DNA of 64,000 nucleotides from contig LVKA01000008.1 in assembly GCA_001709035.1 (NCBI GenBank), positions 248,001 to 312,000 on the forward strand. The letters are read 5' to 3'. Every line of letters starts with the position of its first letter. The stretch's first letter is position 1. Origin of the DNA: Candidatus Thiodiazotropha endoloripes (GTDB taxonomy: Bacteria > Pseudomonadota > Gammaproteobacteria > Chromatiales > Chromatiaceae). The notes under the pieces were generated by a model, which was not told the origin of the DNA, searched no databases, and saw nothing but the letters and a program-made list of their open reading frames with translations. Shown here one piece after another: positions 55,516 through 64,000 of this stretch. The position numbers were made by a program, and so were the translations under genes.

Positions 55516-56676
55516 ATGAACGGATTGGCGGAACAATTGAGGCGTCAGCGTGAGGCGGGGCTCTATCGCAGGCGCCGGGTTGTCTCATCGCCACAGCAGA
55601 CAGAGATGGTTGTCGATGGACGGCCAATGCTGACCTTTTGCAGCAATGACTATCTGGGGCTGGCAAACCATCCGGAGGTGATCGAGGCTCTGCAACAGGC
55701 GGCGAACGCCTATGGGGTTGGCAGTGGTGCCGCCCATTTGATCAATGGCCACAGCACGGCGCATCACGCGCTCGAAGAGGAGCTGGCTGAATTCACCAGG
55801 CGTCCGAGGGCACTGCTCTACTCGACCGGATACATGGCCAATATCGGTGTCGCCAGTGCACTGTTGGGACGTCACGACTGGCTGTTTGAGGATCGCCTGA
55901 ATCACGCCTCCCTGGTAGATGCAGGGGCACTCAGTTCAGCCGGGGTGAAACGTTTCCAACATAACGATCCAGAGAGCCTCAGGCGACAGCTTGAATGCTG
56001 TACGAGCGGGCAGAAGCTGATTGCGACCGATGGTGTGTTCAGCATGGATGGGGATCTTGCGCCACTTGATGAGTACCAGGCAATCGCCCGCGAACGGGAT
56101 GCCTGGCTGATGGTGGACGACGCACATGGTCTGGGTGTGTTGGGTGATGCAGGCGGTGGAAGTCTGGCCCATTTCGGTTTGGGTGTCGAGCAGGTTCCGA
56201 TCCTCATGGGAACCCTGGGTAAAGGCTTTGGCACCTTTGGCGCCTTTGTCGCCGGCAGCGAGGCGTTGATCGAGACCCTGATTCAGAAATCCCGCAGCTA
56301 TGTCTATACCACCGCCATGCCTTCAGCGGTGGCTGAGGCGACCCGGGTCAGTCTGCGCATCGCTCAGCAGGAGAGCTGGCGTCGGGAAAGGCTGGCTCAG
56401 CTGATCGGCCGTTTCCGCCAGGCTGGTGAAGCGATGGGCTTACCCTTGATGCCATCGGCTACGCCGATTCAGCCCCTGCTCACCGGCAGCGCCGAGCAGG
56501 CTCTGCAGTGGAGCGGGCATCTGGAGGCGAAAGGTATCCTGGTGACTGCCATCCGACCACCGACAGTCCCCGAAGGTCAGGCCCGATTGCGTATCACCTT
56601 CAGTGCAAATCATACTGAACGACAGCTCGACAGATTGTTGGACGCGCTGCAGAGTCTATCCCCGGAGCAGACATGA
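55516..56676 (+). CDS. bioF: 8-amino-7-oxononanoate synthase
   Basis: This 386-residue PLP enzyme condenses pimeloyl-ACP/CoA with alanine in biotin synthesis. Marks are FCSNDYLGLANHP, GSGAAHLINGHSTAHHALE, GVFSMDGDLAPL, MVDDAHGLGVLG and the PLP lysine in GTLGKGFGTFGAF. Start ATG 55516 aligns with the family N-terminus; GTG 55492 would add 8 unlikely residues. It overlaps bioH by four bases. Confidence 0.97.
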   Translation: MNGLAEQLRRQREAGLYRRRRVVSSPQQTEMVVDGRPMLTFCSNDYLGLANHPEVIEALQQAANAYGVGSGAAHLINGHSTAHHALEEELAEFTRRPRALLYSTGYMANIGVASALLGRHDWLFEDRLNHASLVDAGALSSAGVKRFQHNDPESLRRQLECCTSGQKLIATDGVFSMDGDLAPLDEYQAIARERDAWLMVDDAHGLGVLGDAGGGSLAHFGLGVEQVPILMGTLGKGFGTFGAFVAGSEALIETLIQKSRSYVYTTAMPSAVAEATRVSLRIAQQESWRRERLAQLIGRFRQAGEAMGLPLMPSATPIQPLLTGSAEQALQWSGHLEAKGILVTAIRPPTVPEGQARLRITFSANHTERQLDRLLDALQSLSPEQT

Positions 56677-57443
56677 AATTGGGTGTGGAGACGCTTGGCC
56701 AGGGCAGAGAGCTGGTGATGTTGCATGGCTGGGGGATGAACTCGTCGGTCTGGGTCGACTTCGCCCAACTGCTGGCCAGACACTACCGGGTCACGCTGAT
56801 CGACCTGCCCGGTCATGGGCACAGTCCCTACGCCGGACAAGAGCGGCTCCAGAGCTGGGCGGAATCCTGCCTGGAAGTGGCGCCGCAGCAGGCGATCTGG
56901 CTCGGTTGGTCACTCGGTTCGATGGTGACGCTGGAAGCGGTGCTGCAGGCGCCGAAGCGGGTCAATGGGGTATTGGTGATTGCCGGTATGCCAAGATTCG
57001 TTAGCGCTGAAGATTGGCCGTATGCCATGAAATTGAAAACCCTGGAGCAGTTTATCGATCTACTGGGTGATGATATGAGCCGGGCGTTGGAGCGGTTTCT
57101 GGCCTTGCAGATGCTGGGCAGCGATCTGGCGGTGGAGGTGATACGGGGTCTTAAAACCAGGCTGCAGGAGCGTCCCGATCCCGATCCTGAGGCATTGCAG
57201 GCGGGGCTCGAGTTACTCAAGCATTGTGATCTGCGCGAGCGGCTGAAGGGGATCTCCTGTCCTACCAGCTGGATCTATGGCGGTCGGGACACCCTGGCGC
57301 CGAGTGGTGCATCGGAGATACTCCAGCAATGGTTGCCTGACGCCAGTACCCATACCATAGCGCGGGCCGCCCATACCCCCTTCCTCTCCCATCCTCTGGA
57401 GACTGAAAAATTGGTGTTGGAGAGCCTGGAGGCGATGCTATGA
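56673..57443 (+). CDS. bioH: Pimeloyl-ACP methyl ester esterase
   Basis: This 256-residue alpha/beta hydrolase cleaves the methyl ester of pimeloyl-ACP, ending the BioC/BioH pimelate route. The triad is visible: Ser in LGWSLGSMV, Asp in YGGRDTLAP and His in AAHTPFLSHP. HGWGMNSSVW provides the oxyanion region. ATGA overlaps link it to bioF and bioC. Confidence 0.96.
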   Translation: MKLGVETLGQGRELVMLHGWGMNSSVWVDFAQLLARHYRVTLIDLPGHGHSPYAGQERLQSWAESCLEVAPQQAIWLGWSLGSMVTLEAVLQAPKRVNGVLVIAGMPRFVSAEDWPYAMKLKTLEQFIDLLGDDMSRALERFLALQMLGSDLAVEVIRGLKTRLQERPDPDPEALQAGLELLKHCDLRERLKGISCPTSWIYGGRDTLAPSGASEILQQWLPDASTHTIARAAHTPFLSHPLETEKLVLESLEAML

Positions 57444-58312
57444 GTGTCGAAACCGCCACGACGACGATCGACAAGCGTCAGGCACGTGCCGCCTTCTCAC
57501 GTGCGGCTCCCCATTATGATGAGGTGGCCGAGCTGCAGCGAGAGATCGCCAAGCGGATGATCGAACGTCTCGCCTATATCCGCCATCAACCCGAGGTGGT
57601 GCTGGATGTTGGTGCCGGAACCGGGGATGCCACCCGTGCGCTGGATAAACACTATGCGAAATCCCGGATCATAGCGCTCGACTTCGCGCTGCCGATGTTG
57701 CAGCAAGTGCGCAAACAGGGGGGCTGGTTTAAACGGGCTCCCTGTATCTGCGGCGATGCGGAACAGCTTCCCCTGGCAGATCACTCTGTGGATATGATCT
57801 TTTCCAATGTGGCGCTGCAGTGGTGTAACGACCTGGCGGGAACCATGCGGGAGTTCCTGAGAGTGCTGCGACCCAATGGCATGTTGCTGTTCTCAACCTT
57901 TGGTCCCGACACTTTGAAAGAATTGCGCACCAGTTGGTCAGCGGTGGATGGTTACAGCCATGTTTCACCGTTTGCCGATATGCACGATGTCGGGGATGCG
58001 ATGTTACATGCCGGGCTGGCCGAGCCGGTTGTGGATGTGGATCGAATCTCGCTCAGTTACGATGACGTGCCCTCCCTGATGCGCGATCTGAAGACCCTGG
58101 GTGCGCATAACGTCACCGCGCAAAGAGCAAAAGGGTTGACCGGAAAAGGGCGGATGCGCGCCATGATTCAGGCCTACGAGCAGTTTAGGGTTGATGATAA
58201 ACTACCGGCCAGTTACGAAGTGGTCTACGGCCATGCCTGGGCTCCGGCAGAAACCGGAGTCGCTGCGGCGTGTCGTGTTCCACTGCATCAATTGGATCCC
58301 CGGGGCAGGTAG
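57440..58312 (+). CDS. bioC: Malonyl-ACP O-methyltransferase
   Basis: This 290-residue SAM-dependent methyltransferase caps malonyl-ACP as a methyl ester to start pimelate synthesis. Marks are FSRAAPHYDEVAELQREIAKRM, motif I VLDVGAGTGDAT, FSNVALQWCNDL and FSTFGPDTLKELR, all typical of BioC. It overlaps bioH and is followed 8 bases later by bioD. Confidence 0.97.
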   Translation: MSVETATTTIDKRQARAAFSRAAPHYDEVAELQREIAKRMIERLAYIRHQPEVVLDVGAGTGDATRALDKHYAKSRIIALDFALPMLQQVRKQGGWFKRAPCICGDAEQLPLADHSVDMIFSNVALQWCNDLAGTMREFLRVLRPNGMLLFSTFGPDTLKELRTSWSAVDGYSHVSPFADMHDVGDAMLHAGLAEPVVDVDRISLSYDDVPSLMRDLKTLGAHNVTAQRAKGLTGKGRMRAMIQAYEQFRVDDKLPASYEVVYGHAWAPAETGVAAACRVPLHQLDPRGR

Positions 58313-58320
58313 TAAGAAAG

Positions 58321-59031
58321 ATGGCTGGTCTATTCATAACAGGTACGGATACCGGGTGCGGCAAGACAGAGGTGACCCTCGGTTTGATGCACAAGCTTCA
58401 ACAACAGGGTGAGCAGGTCGTGGGGATGAAACCCATCGCCTCGGGAGCAGCGGATACCGATCAAGGACTGCGTAATGAGGATGCATTGCGCATCCAGGCG
58501 CAGGCCAGTCTTGAGCTACCCTATCAACAGGTCAATCGATTCGTTTATCGGCCAGCGATCGCACCGCATCTGGCCGCTCTTCAGACTGGTGAATCGATCG
58601 ACATCGCTGACATCGTAGATGGCTATCAAAACCTTGCCGAGGGGGCTGAGCATGTTCTGGTGGAAGGGGTTGGCGGATGGCATGTGCCGCTTGGCGAACA
58701 GGATACGCTTGCTGACCTGGTGCGTGCATTGGAGCTGCCCGTGGTGATGGTTGTCGGACTGCGTCTGGGTTGTCTGAATCATGCCCTCATGACCACTGAA
58801 TGCATGCTCAATGCAGGGGTCTCGTTTGCCGGCTGGGTAGCCAATCAAGTGGAACCGGAAATGGCGGCTAGAGAGGAGAATCTGGCTACCTTGAGAACCT
58901 GGCTGCCCGCCCCCTGCCTTGGTGAGATTCCCTATCTCGAAGAGCCGAAACCTGAGGTGACTGCAGGATATCTGAGTGATCTGTTGTGCGATCTGGCCGG
59001 TCTGTCCGTTGGCCACTGTAGACAGGGTTGA
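58321..59031 (+). CDS. bioD: Dethiobiotin synthetase
   Basis: This 236-residue ATP-dependent enzyme closes the ureido ring to dethiobiotin. Marks are FITGTDTGCGKTEVTLGL (P-loop), GMKPIASGA, and VEGVGGWHVPL. ATG 58321 fits the family; upstream in-frame codons lie within bioC. No bioA was seen in the operon, so the 7,8-diaminononanoate step must be encoded elsewhere. Confidence 0.97.
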   Translation: MAGLFITGTDTGCGKTEVTLGLMHKLQQQGEQVVGMKPIASGAADTDQGLRNEDALRIQAQASLELPYQQVNRFVYRPAIAPHLAALQTGESIDIADIVDGYQNLAEGAEHVLVEGVGGWHVPLGEQDTLADLVRALELPVVMVVGLRLGCLNHALMTTECMLNAGVSFAGWVANQVEPEMAAREENLATLRTWLPAPCLGEIPYLEEPKPEVTAGYLSDLLCDLAGLSVGHCRQG

Positions 59032-59065
59032 GCTCCTTAAAAGCGATCTTCAGTGGCCGGCTTGA

Positions 59066-62047
59066 TCACCACTTGCTATTGAACTTTCTAAGCAAATCCA
59101 GCGCATCGTCTGCGTTCACCGGTGGGCTGAACAGGGTGCCCTGTATCTCGTTGCAATCATATTGTTCGAGAAACTGTCGTTGAGCTTCGGTTTCCACTCC
59201 TTCGGCAACGATCTTCAAATCCAGACTTTTGGCCAGCGAGATGATGGCTGATACGATGGTTTGCGTCTGATTATTGGGTAGCGTGTTGTTGAGGAACTCC
59301 CGGTCCAGTTTGATGCTGTTGATCGGCAGTTTCTGAAGATAGTTCAGGGACGAGAAGCCCTTGCCAAAGTCGTCCAGGGCAAAGTTGATTCCAGCCGTAT
59401 GCATTTTATTCATCACATCCTTACTGTGTTCGAAGTTTTTGATCAGCGTGCTTTCGGTGATCTCCAGTTCAATCAGTGATGGCGGTATTTTTCGTTTTGA
59501 GCAGACGCTGAGAAATTTATCTGCCAAAGTGCTGTCTCTCAATTGCACCGCAGACAGGTTTACCCCCAGCATCAAATCCGGGAATCCCTTTTTGTGTAAA
59601 CGTCGCATATCAGCGCAGGCTTTTTTGAATACCCAAAAGCCCAGCTTGTTGATCAGGCCGGTATGTTCCGCAATCGGGATGAACTCATCCGGGGGGATAT
59701 AGCCGACCTTTGGATGGGGCCAACGGGCGAGTGCCTCAAGGCCAACGATGTTACCGTCATACAGACTGAACTTGGGTTGATAGACAAGCTCGAACTGTTG
59801 ATGGTAAATCGCTTTGGTAAGTTGGGTCTCCAGCCAAATGCTGTGGAATGCCTTGCGGTTGATCTCCCTGGAAAAGAACCGTATGTGGTTGCTGCCCGGT
59901 TCGTCTTTCGCCGAGCGTCTGGCGGTGGCAGCCTTTTGCAGCAACTCATTTGGCGTTTCATCATCATGGGGATAGATCGCAACACCCATGCTGAATGTGA
60001 TGAACAGCTCCTGGTCATCAATGTACATGGGTTTTTTGAGATGACTGAGAATCCGGTGAGCAACCCAGGTCACCGATTTGACCTCCTCGAGATCTGAGAG
60101 GATCAGGGCGAATTCATCCTTGTTGATGCGTGAGATGTTGGGTGAGTCGTATTCGATATGCTCATCCACAACAGCAATGGTATCGGTCTTGCGCAGGGAT
60201 TCGATGAGACGTTCCGCAGTCAGCTTGAGAATTTGGTCGCCGGTTGCAACTCCCAAAGCCTCATTGATCCGGGAAAAGCTGTCAATGTCGACCGAGATGA
60301 TTGCGGTTAGTTTGTTGTTACGTTCGCAGCGCGCCAGCTCCTGACTGATACGATCATTGAAGATATAGCGGTTTGGCAGACCGGTCAGTTCATCTTTGCC
60401 CTGCCGTCTGATCATCTCCTGGCGGTTAAACTCGAGCTCCGACTCAAGATGTCCGACGACATCCTCAAGTCGCATTATTTCTGAATGCAGATGACGTTCA
60501 GCCTCTGTCATCTCTTTCCAGTCGGAATCGGTCAACAGATGGCTGCCAGTAGTCGTCTCTTTGCCCGTCTTATGCCTCAATTGCGGCGTCCAGTTAATGA
60601 TACAGTTACGTCCCTGCTGTTTGGCTTCGTAGAGGGCGCAGTCTGCGTTGTTTATCAGCAGCATGGAATCCTCGACCTCGGTCTCCAGGGCAGCCATGCC
60701 GATACTGGTTGTGACAGTTTGCGGATTGGTGAACAGGGAGTGGCACTTCTGTTGGATATCCATGCGCAAGCGTTCGGCGATCGACCTGGCTTCATCCATC
60801 GTGGCATTGGGCAGTACGATGGCAAACTCATCCCCACCATATCGACCGACCACGTCTTCCGGCCTTGAATTGCTGCTGAGTATTTCGGAGACATACTTAA
60901 TGACCTTGTCGCCATTGGCATGTCCATAGTGGTCATTGATGAATTTGAAACGATCGATATCCACCATGATGAAGACCAGCGACCGGTTCAGGGTCTTTGC
61001 CTCTTTGAACAGTTGGTCAAACTTTTTAAAGAATGCTCGGCGGTTCAGGCAGCCGGTCAATGAGTCCCGGGTTGCCAGAAATTCCAGCTCAACGGTTTTA
61101 TTCCGCAACGCTTTTTCGGAGTTGCGTAGTTTCAGTAGTGCTGACTTGAGTTGTCGATACTGCTTTTCAAGTTCAGTCATATCATCGAAGGTTGCCAACA
61201 CCCCACGGATCTGACCGTTGTTATCGAAGATCGGCGCACTGTTGACTGAAAAGGCTTTTTCGCTGCTCTCTTTCAGGGACAGTCGAATCGGCACCCCGGT
61301 GACCTGCTCACAATTGTTGAGACTGATATGCCAGGGGAGCTTCTCGATCTTGTCCGTGTCTTCCCTGTGTTTCCATGGCAGGGCATCGGCATTGCTGTCC
61401 AGCAGGTTTTTGAAGCTTTCACCAATCTTGTGGCAGAAGGAGTCGTTCGCCAGAATGATTCGGTGCCGGTGATCGAGAATCAGCAACCCCTCAGACAGGG
61501 CATTGAATGCGGCTCTGACCCGTTCCGGAATGACGCTGGATGAGTTCAGGCCGAGGCTGTACTTATCGCTGAAAAGCAGATAGAGGATCACACTGGCAAG
61601 CAGTGTCCAGAGGCATACGATCGTGATCTCGATGGCGGTCCAGTCAGACTCCGTGTTGATTACCATATGACTCACCGACAAGGTGCCAACAGTATCGCTA
61701 CCGGCGCCAATGGGCACCTGAATCAGGTCTGTCTGTAGAGAACTGTCGGAGTGAGGTGCGACCGCTCTCTGCATCTCCCCTTCAATGGTTTCTATCACGA
61801 GTGAGGTTATGGCGGGATGGTCGGAGACACCTTTGGTCAGCACCGCCAGTTGTGCCGATTGGTTATAGGTAGTGATCAACGGATGGAGCTGATCAGCCAG
61901 GTTTTCGGAATAAGCCTGTAGCCTCTTGCCTGGTTGGGTTTCCGCTGCTGGAAAAAAACCGGACATTTCTGCAATCGTCAGCAGCATCAGGCATAACATC
62001 AACACTGCGATGAAAACCTTGGCGGGGAGATGGGAGTGTTCGGGCAT
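59066..62047 (-). CDS. Membrane PAS-GGDEF-GGDEF-EAL cyclic-di-GMP protein
   Basis: This 993-residue inner-membrane protein has a periplasmic sensor between two helices (about 10-30 and 140-162), a PAS domain (about 177-300), a first GGDEF domain with canonical GGDEF at 404-408, a coiled coil, a second GGDEF-like domain degenerate at the active site (NKDEF from 642), and an EAL domain with intact EALARW at 771. The LALDDFG-type motif appears as FALDDFGKGFSS. It could both make and break c-di-GMP. The degenerate domain probably acts as a GTP sensor regulating EAL. Confidence 0.93.
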   Translation of the reverse strand: MPEHSHLPAKVFIAVLMLCLMLLTIAEMSGFFPAAETQPGKRLQAYSENLADQLHPLITTYNQSAQLAVLTKGVSDHPAITSLVIETIEGEMQRAVAPHSDSSLQTDLIQVPIGAGSDTVGTLSVSHMVINTESDWTAIEITIVCLWTLLASVILYLLFSDKYSLGLNSSSVIPERVRAAFNALSEGLLILDHRHRIILANDSFCHKIGESFKNLLDSNADALPWKHREDTDKIEKLPWHISLNNCEQVTGVPIRLSLKESSEKAFSVNSAPIFDNNGQIRGVLATFDDMTELEKQYRQLKSALLKLRNSEKALRNKTVELEFLATRDSLTGCLNRRAFFKKFDQLFKEAKTLNRSLVFIMVDIDRFKFINDHYGHANGDKVIKYVSEILSSNSRPEDVVGRYGGDEFAIVLPNATMDEARSIAERLRMDIQQKCHSLFTNPQTVTTSIGMAALETEVEDSMLLINNADCALYEAKQQGRNCIINWTPQLRHKTGKETTTGSHLLTDSDWKEMTEAERHLHSEIMRLEDVVGHLESELEFNRQEMIRRQGKDELTGLPNRYIFNDRISQELARCERNNKLTAIISVDIDSFSRINEALGVATGDQILKLTAERLIESLRKTDTIAVVDEHIEYDSPNISRINKDEFALILSDLEEVKSVTWVAHRILSHLKKPMYIDDQELFITFSMGVAIYPHDDETPNELLQKAATARRSAKDEPGSNHIRFFSREINRKAFHSIWLETQLTKAIYHQQFELVYQPKFSLYDGNIVGLEALARWPHPKVGYIPPDEFIPIAEHTGLINKLGFWVFKKACADMRRLHKKGFPDLMLGVNLSAVQLRDSTLADKFLSVCSKRKIPPSLIELEITESTLIKNFEHSKDVMNKMHTAGINFALDDFGKGFSSLNYLQKLPINSIKLDREFLNNTLPNNQTQTIVSAIISLAKSLDLKIVAEGVETEAQRQFLEQYDCNEIQGTLFSPPVNADDALDLLRKFNSKW

Positions 62048-62390
62048 AGGGTTTAAGCTAATCCATGCTCTGAAATCTTAATGCATCAGTTTCGGTAAGC
62101 AGCTTAGTACTCGAAACAGAAGGTTACCTTAGGCTGATCTATAAAGCTTCTTTCAAATGTAAAATCTCTATCTGCCATTATACCCTCACTAGGCCAAGGC
62201 CCAGGAACTCATTTCCCGGCTCTCTTCCATGATGCCCGGCAAACGCTTTTCTGACCCATTCATCCGGATCTGTTGGGAATTAAAGGATGATCCTCTATAA
62301 ATCCAATCTAAAGATGATTCCCTTCTAGTGATAATCGGCCGGGGCTTGGATAGCTTTAGAGCGTGGTAGTGGTTACCAGGGCGCTATAAA
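62048..62390. other. Gap between GGDEF/EAL gene and rpoH
   Basis: This stretch is non-coding with stops in all frames. It should carry the promoter of the minus-strand GGDEF/EAL gene, but no convincing -35/-10 pair or known site was recognised. Confidence 0.4.
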
Positions 62391-62420
62391 CATCCGCCAA
62401 TCTTGTTAGTTCGGCGGATG
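62391..62420 (-). terminator. Hairpin downstream of rpoH
   Basis: CATCCGCC and GGCGGATG form a perfect 8-bp stem with a 14-base loop, followed on the minus strand by TTTATA. The long loop and short T-run make it a weak terminator candidate for rpoH. Confidence 0.5.
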
Positions 62421-62450
62421 GCAGGGTTTACCGATGCTGGGTTATAGGGC

Positions 62451-63299
62451 CTATAGGGCAAGCTGGGACTTCAGTTTTTTCATCGCTCCCTGCTCAATCT
62501 GGCGGATGCGTTCTGCTGAAACCTTAAATCTGTCTGCCAACTCATGCAGGGTGGTTTTCTTATCACTCAGCCAGCGTGCTTCCAGTATCTGCCGACTTCT
62601 CTCATCCAGATCCTGAATGGCGCTCATCAGCTTCTGTTTCATCTGGCTCTCGCTGTCCACCGCTTCGAGTATCGAGGCGGGCTCCATGCGCATGTCGCTG
62701 AGATAGCCGGCGGGTGTCGGTGTTACCTGCTCATCGCTCTCCTGGCTCGGACCGTCAAACGCGATATCCTGACCGGAAAGCCTGGACTCCATTTCCAGTA
62801 CGGTTTCAGGTTTCACGCCCAGGTCCTGGGCGACGCGATCGACCTCTTCCTTGGAGAACCAGCCGAGGCGTTTTTTGGAGCTGCGAAGGTTGAAGAACAG
62901 TTTGCGTTGCGCCTTGGTGGTTGCCACCTTGACGATGCGCCAGTTCTTAAGAATGAACTCATGAATTTCGGCCTTGATCCAATGCACGGCAAAGGAGACC
63001 AGTCGGACCCCCATGTCCGGGTCAAAACGCTTGACCGCTTTCATCAGGCCGACGGTACCCTCCTGGATCAGGTCGGGCAGGGCCAGTCCGTAACCACTGT
63101 AGTTTCTGGCGATACGGACAACGAAACGGATGTGGGATGTGATCAGGGCCTGGGCCGCCTGAAGGTCTTTCTGATCACGCAGGCGAACCGCCAATGAGTG
63201 CTCCTCTTCGGCACTCAGCATAGGCAGCTGAAAAGCTGCGCTGATGTAGCTATCCATGTTACCCGTGGGCAAGGTGGCCAGTGCGATCTCTTTACTCAT
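62451..63299 (-). CDS. rpoH: RNA polymerase heat-shock sigma factor sigma32
   Basis: This 282-residue sigma factor directs heat-shock transcription. Region 2 (LITSHIRFVVRIARNYSGYGLALPDLIQEGTVGLMKAVKRFDPDMGVRLVSFAVHWIKAEI), the RpoH box (QRKLFFNLR), and region 4 (TLHELADRFKVSAERIRQIEQGAMKKLKSQL) are all present. ATG 63299 matches the family start (MSKEIALATLPTGN). It follows ftsX, the usual order. A CIRCE element overlies its promoter, an uncommon arrangement. Confidence 0.98.
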   Translation of the reverse strand: MSKEIALATLPTGNMDSYISAAFQLPMLSAEEEHSLAVRLRDQKDLQAAQALITSHIRFVVRIARNYSGYGLALPDLIQEGTVGLMKAVKRFDPDMGVRLVSFAVHWIKAEIHEFILKNWRIVKVATTKAQRKLFFNLRSSKKRLGWFSKEEVDRVAQDLGVKPETVLEMESRLSGQDIAFDGPSQESDEQVTPTPAGYLSDMRMEPASILEAVDSESQMKQKLMSAIQDLDERSRQILEARWLSDKKTTLHELADRFKVSAERIRQIEQGAMKKLKSQLAL

Positions 63300-63328
63300 G
63301 CAGGTTACCCCAGTTTGCTTGATGTAGA

Positions 63329-63358
63329 ATATTAGCACTCTCTATGCAGGAGTGCCAA
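63329..63358 (-). promoter_or_regulatory. rpoH promoter overlapped by a CIRCE element
   Basis: TTAGCACTC-N9-GAGTGCCAA at 63332-63358 matches the HrcA operator CIRCE (TTAGCACTC-N9-GAGTGCTAA) with one mismatch. On the minus strand TTGGCA (63353-63358) and TAATAT (63329-63334), 18 bases apart, form a sigma70 promoter whose spacer and boxes are the CIRCE itself. HrcA binding would block rpoH transcription from about 63322. Confidence 0.8.
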
Positions 63359-63444
63359 TAACTGACCATTCTGACCGGTTATGGGGTAGAAAGTTCAATA
63401 GGGTATGTGTGGTTTTATGTTCGACTATTCAATTAGTTAGTGCG

Positions 63445-64000
63445 CTAGCTTGGTTCAATCGCGCTCAAGTGGCGGCCGACTGCAAGCCAGGAGCCGGTCA
63501 GGCCCAACAGGGCGCTACCGGATAGCAGTACCAGGACTGTGATTGGGTCGAGTGAGCTTAAATCGAATGAGCTCTGGTAGAGCTGGGCCAGCTTGGCGAT
63601 GGGACCGCTGAGCAGAATCAGCGACAGGGCAACCAGAAACCAGGCGATCAGCCCGCCGAACAGGCCATACCAGAATCCGGTATAGAGAAAGGGTCTGCGG
63701 ATGAAAGCGTTGGTGGCACCGATCAGCTTGGTGATCTCGATCTCGGTGCGGCGGTTCTGGATCTCCAGCCGGATGGTGTTTCCCACGATCAATAAAACCG
63801 CCATGCTGAGTAGGGCCGCCAGAACCACCACGGCCCGCTGTGCGATCACGGTGATGGCCTGCAGGCGTCTGACCCATTGCAGATCGAGTTGAACAATATC
63901 CGCCTCCGGCAGCAGTCGTAACTCCTGGGCGAGCTTCTCTGCTGTCTCCGCTGTGGTGTATTCAACTTTCGGCTGAATTACCAGCAGATTGGGCAGCGGG
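63445..64000 (-). CDS. ftsX: Cell division protein FtsX (C-terminal part)
   Basis: The last 184 or so residues of the FtsEX permease, which couples FtsE ATP hydrolysis to activation of periplasmic cell-wall hydrolases, are present. The frame reads through the window edge: ADIVQLDLQWVRRLQAI, then four-helix region with LEIQNRRTEIEITKLIGATNAFIRRPFLYTGFWYGLFGG. Nothing suggests disruption. Gene order ftsX-rpoH is conserved in gammaproteobacteria. Confidence 0.96.
   Translation of the reverse strand, partial: PLPNLLVIQPKVEYTTAETAEKLAQELRLLPEADIVQLDLQWVRRLQAITVIAQRAVVVLAALLSMAVLLIVGNTIRLEIQNRRTEIEITKLIGATNAFIRRPFLYTGFWYGLFGGLIAWFLVALSLILLSGPIAKLAQLYQSSFDLSSLDPITVLVLLSGSALLGLTGSWLAVGRHLSAIEPS

Overview
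The window looks like chromosome from a marine gammaproteobacterium, probably a Chromatiales-type sulfur oxidiser or denitrifier. This is inferred from protein style and gene order (ftsX-rpoH, rpoZ-spoT-ridA-recG, ubiC-ubiA, bioB-F-H-C-D), not from any database search. No rRNA, tRNA, CRISPR array, insertion sequence or prophage was found. Nearly all sequence is coding.

Layout. 1-6681: a nitric oxide reductase locus. The end of norC and norB close with a terminator, followed by norE, norF, norQ, a small membrane protein, a polyferredoxin and norD. 6682-9531: a Ser/Thr kinase faces a eukaryotic-type (class II) glutamine synthetase. Both upstream regions carry NtrC-type palindromes, and the synthetase has a sigma54-like promoter. 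9532-16000: an M1-M28-PDZ secreted peptidase fusion, a TolB-like propeller protein, a large hairpin repeat, a membrane fatty acid hydroxylase and two small exported proteins. 16268-26633: an MFS/AraC pair, then housekeeping genes (rpoZ, spoT, ridA, yjbQ, recG, ubiC, ubiA). 26634-32319: accessory DNA with an AT-rich metallopeptidase plus lipoprotein pair, a VIT/VWA protein with a GlyGly-CTERM-like tail, a broken regulator and two methyltransferases.

32421-43333 is the most interesting stretch. A MarR regulator diverges from an operon encoding an FN3 membrane protein, an N-carbamoyl amino acid hydrolase, an isochorismatase-fold amidase, a sodium:solute symporter, a 40-residue membrane peptide, an aspartate carbamoyltransferase-like enzyme and an asparagine-synthetase-like amidotransferase. 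A BCCT osmolyte transporter and a porin follow. The MarR/operon promoter and the BCCT promoter share a TTTAG-N2-TACTAA operator just downstream of the -10. The gene set could make, import and recycle a carbamoylated, amidated amino acid. I propose the osmolyte N-alpha-carbamoyl-L-glutamine 1-amide as a candidate product.

43360-45071 holds a second effector/immunity-like pair: an L,D-transpeptidase-like protein followed by an exported protein that appears to start at ATT. 45187-53294 carries a DUF255/DsbD-like fusion, a periplasmic rhodanese, a Sel1 protein, gspA-gspB, a DUF4124 protein and an HDOD protein. 53480-64000: comF, the biotin operon with a possible BirA operator, a GGDEF-GGDEF-EAL protein, rpoH with a CIRCE element inside its promoter, and the end of ftsX.
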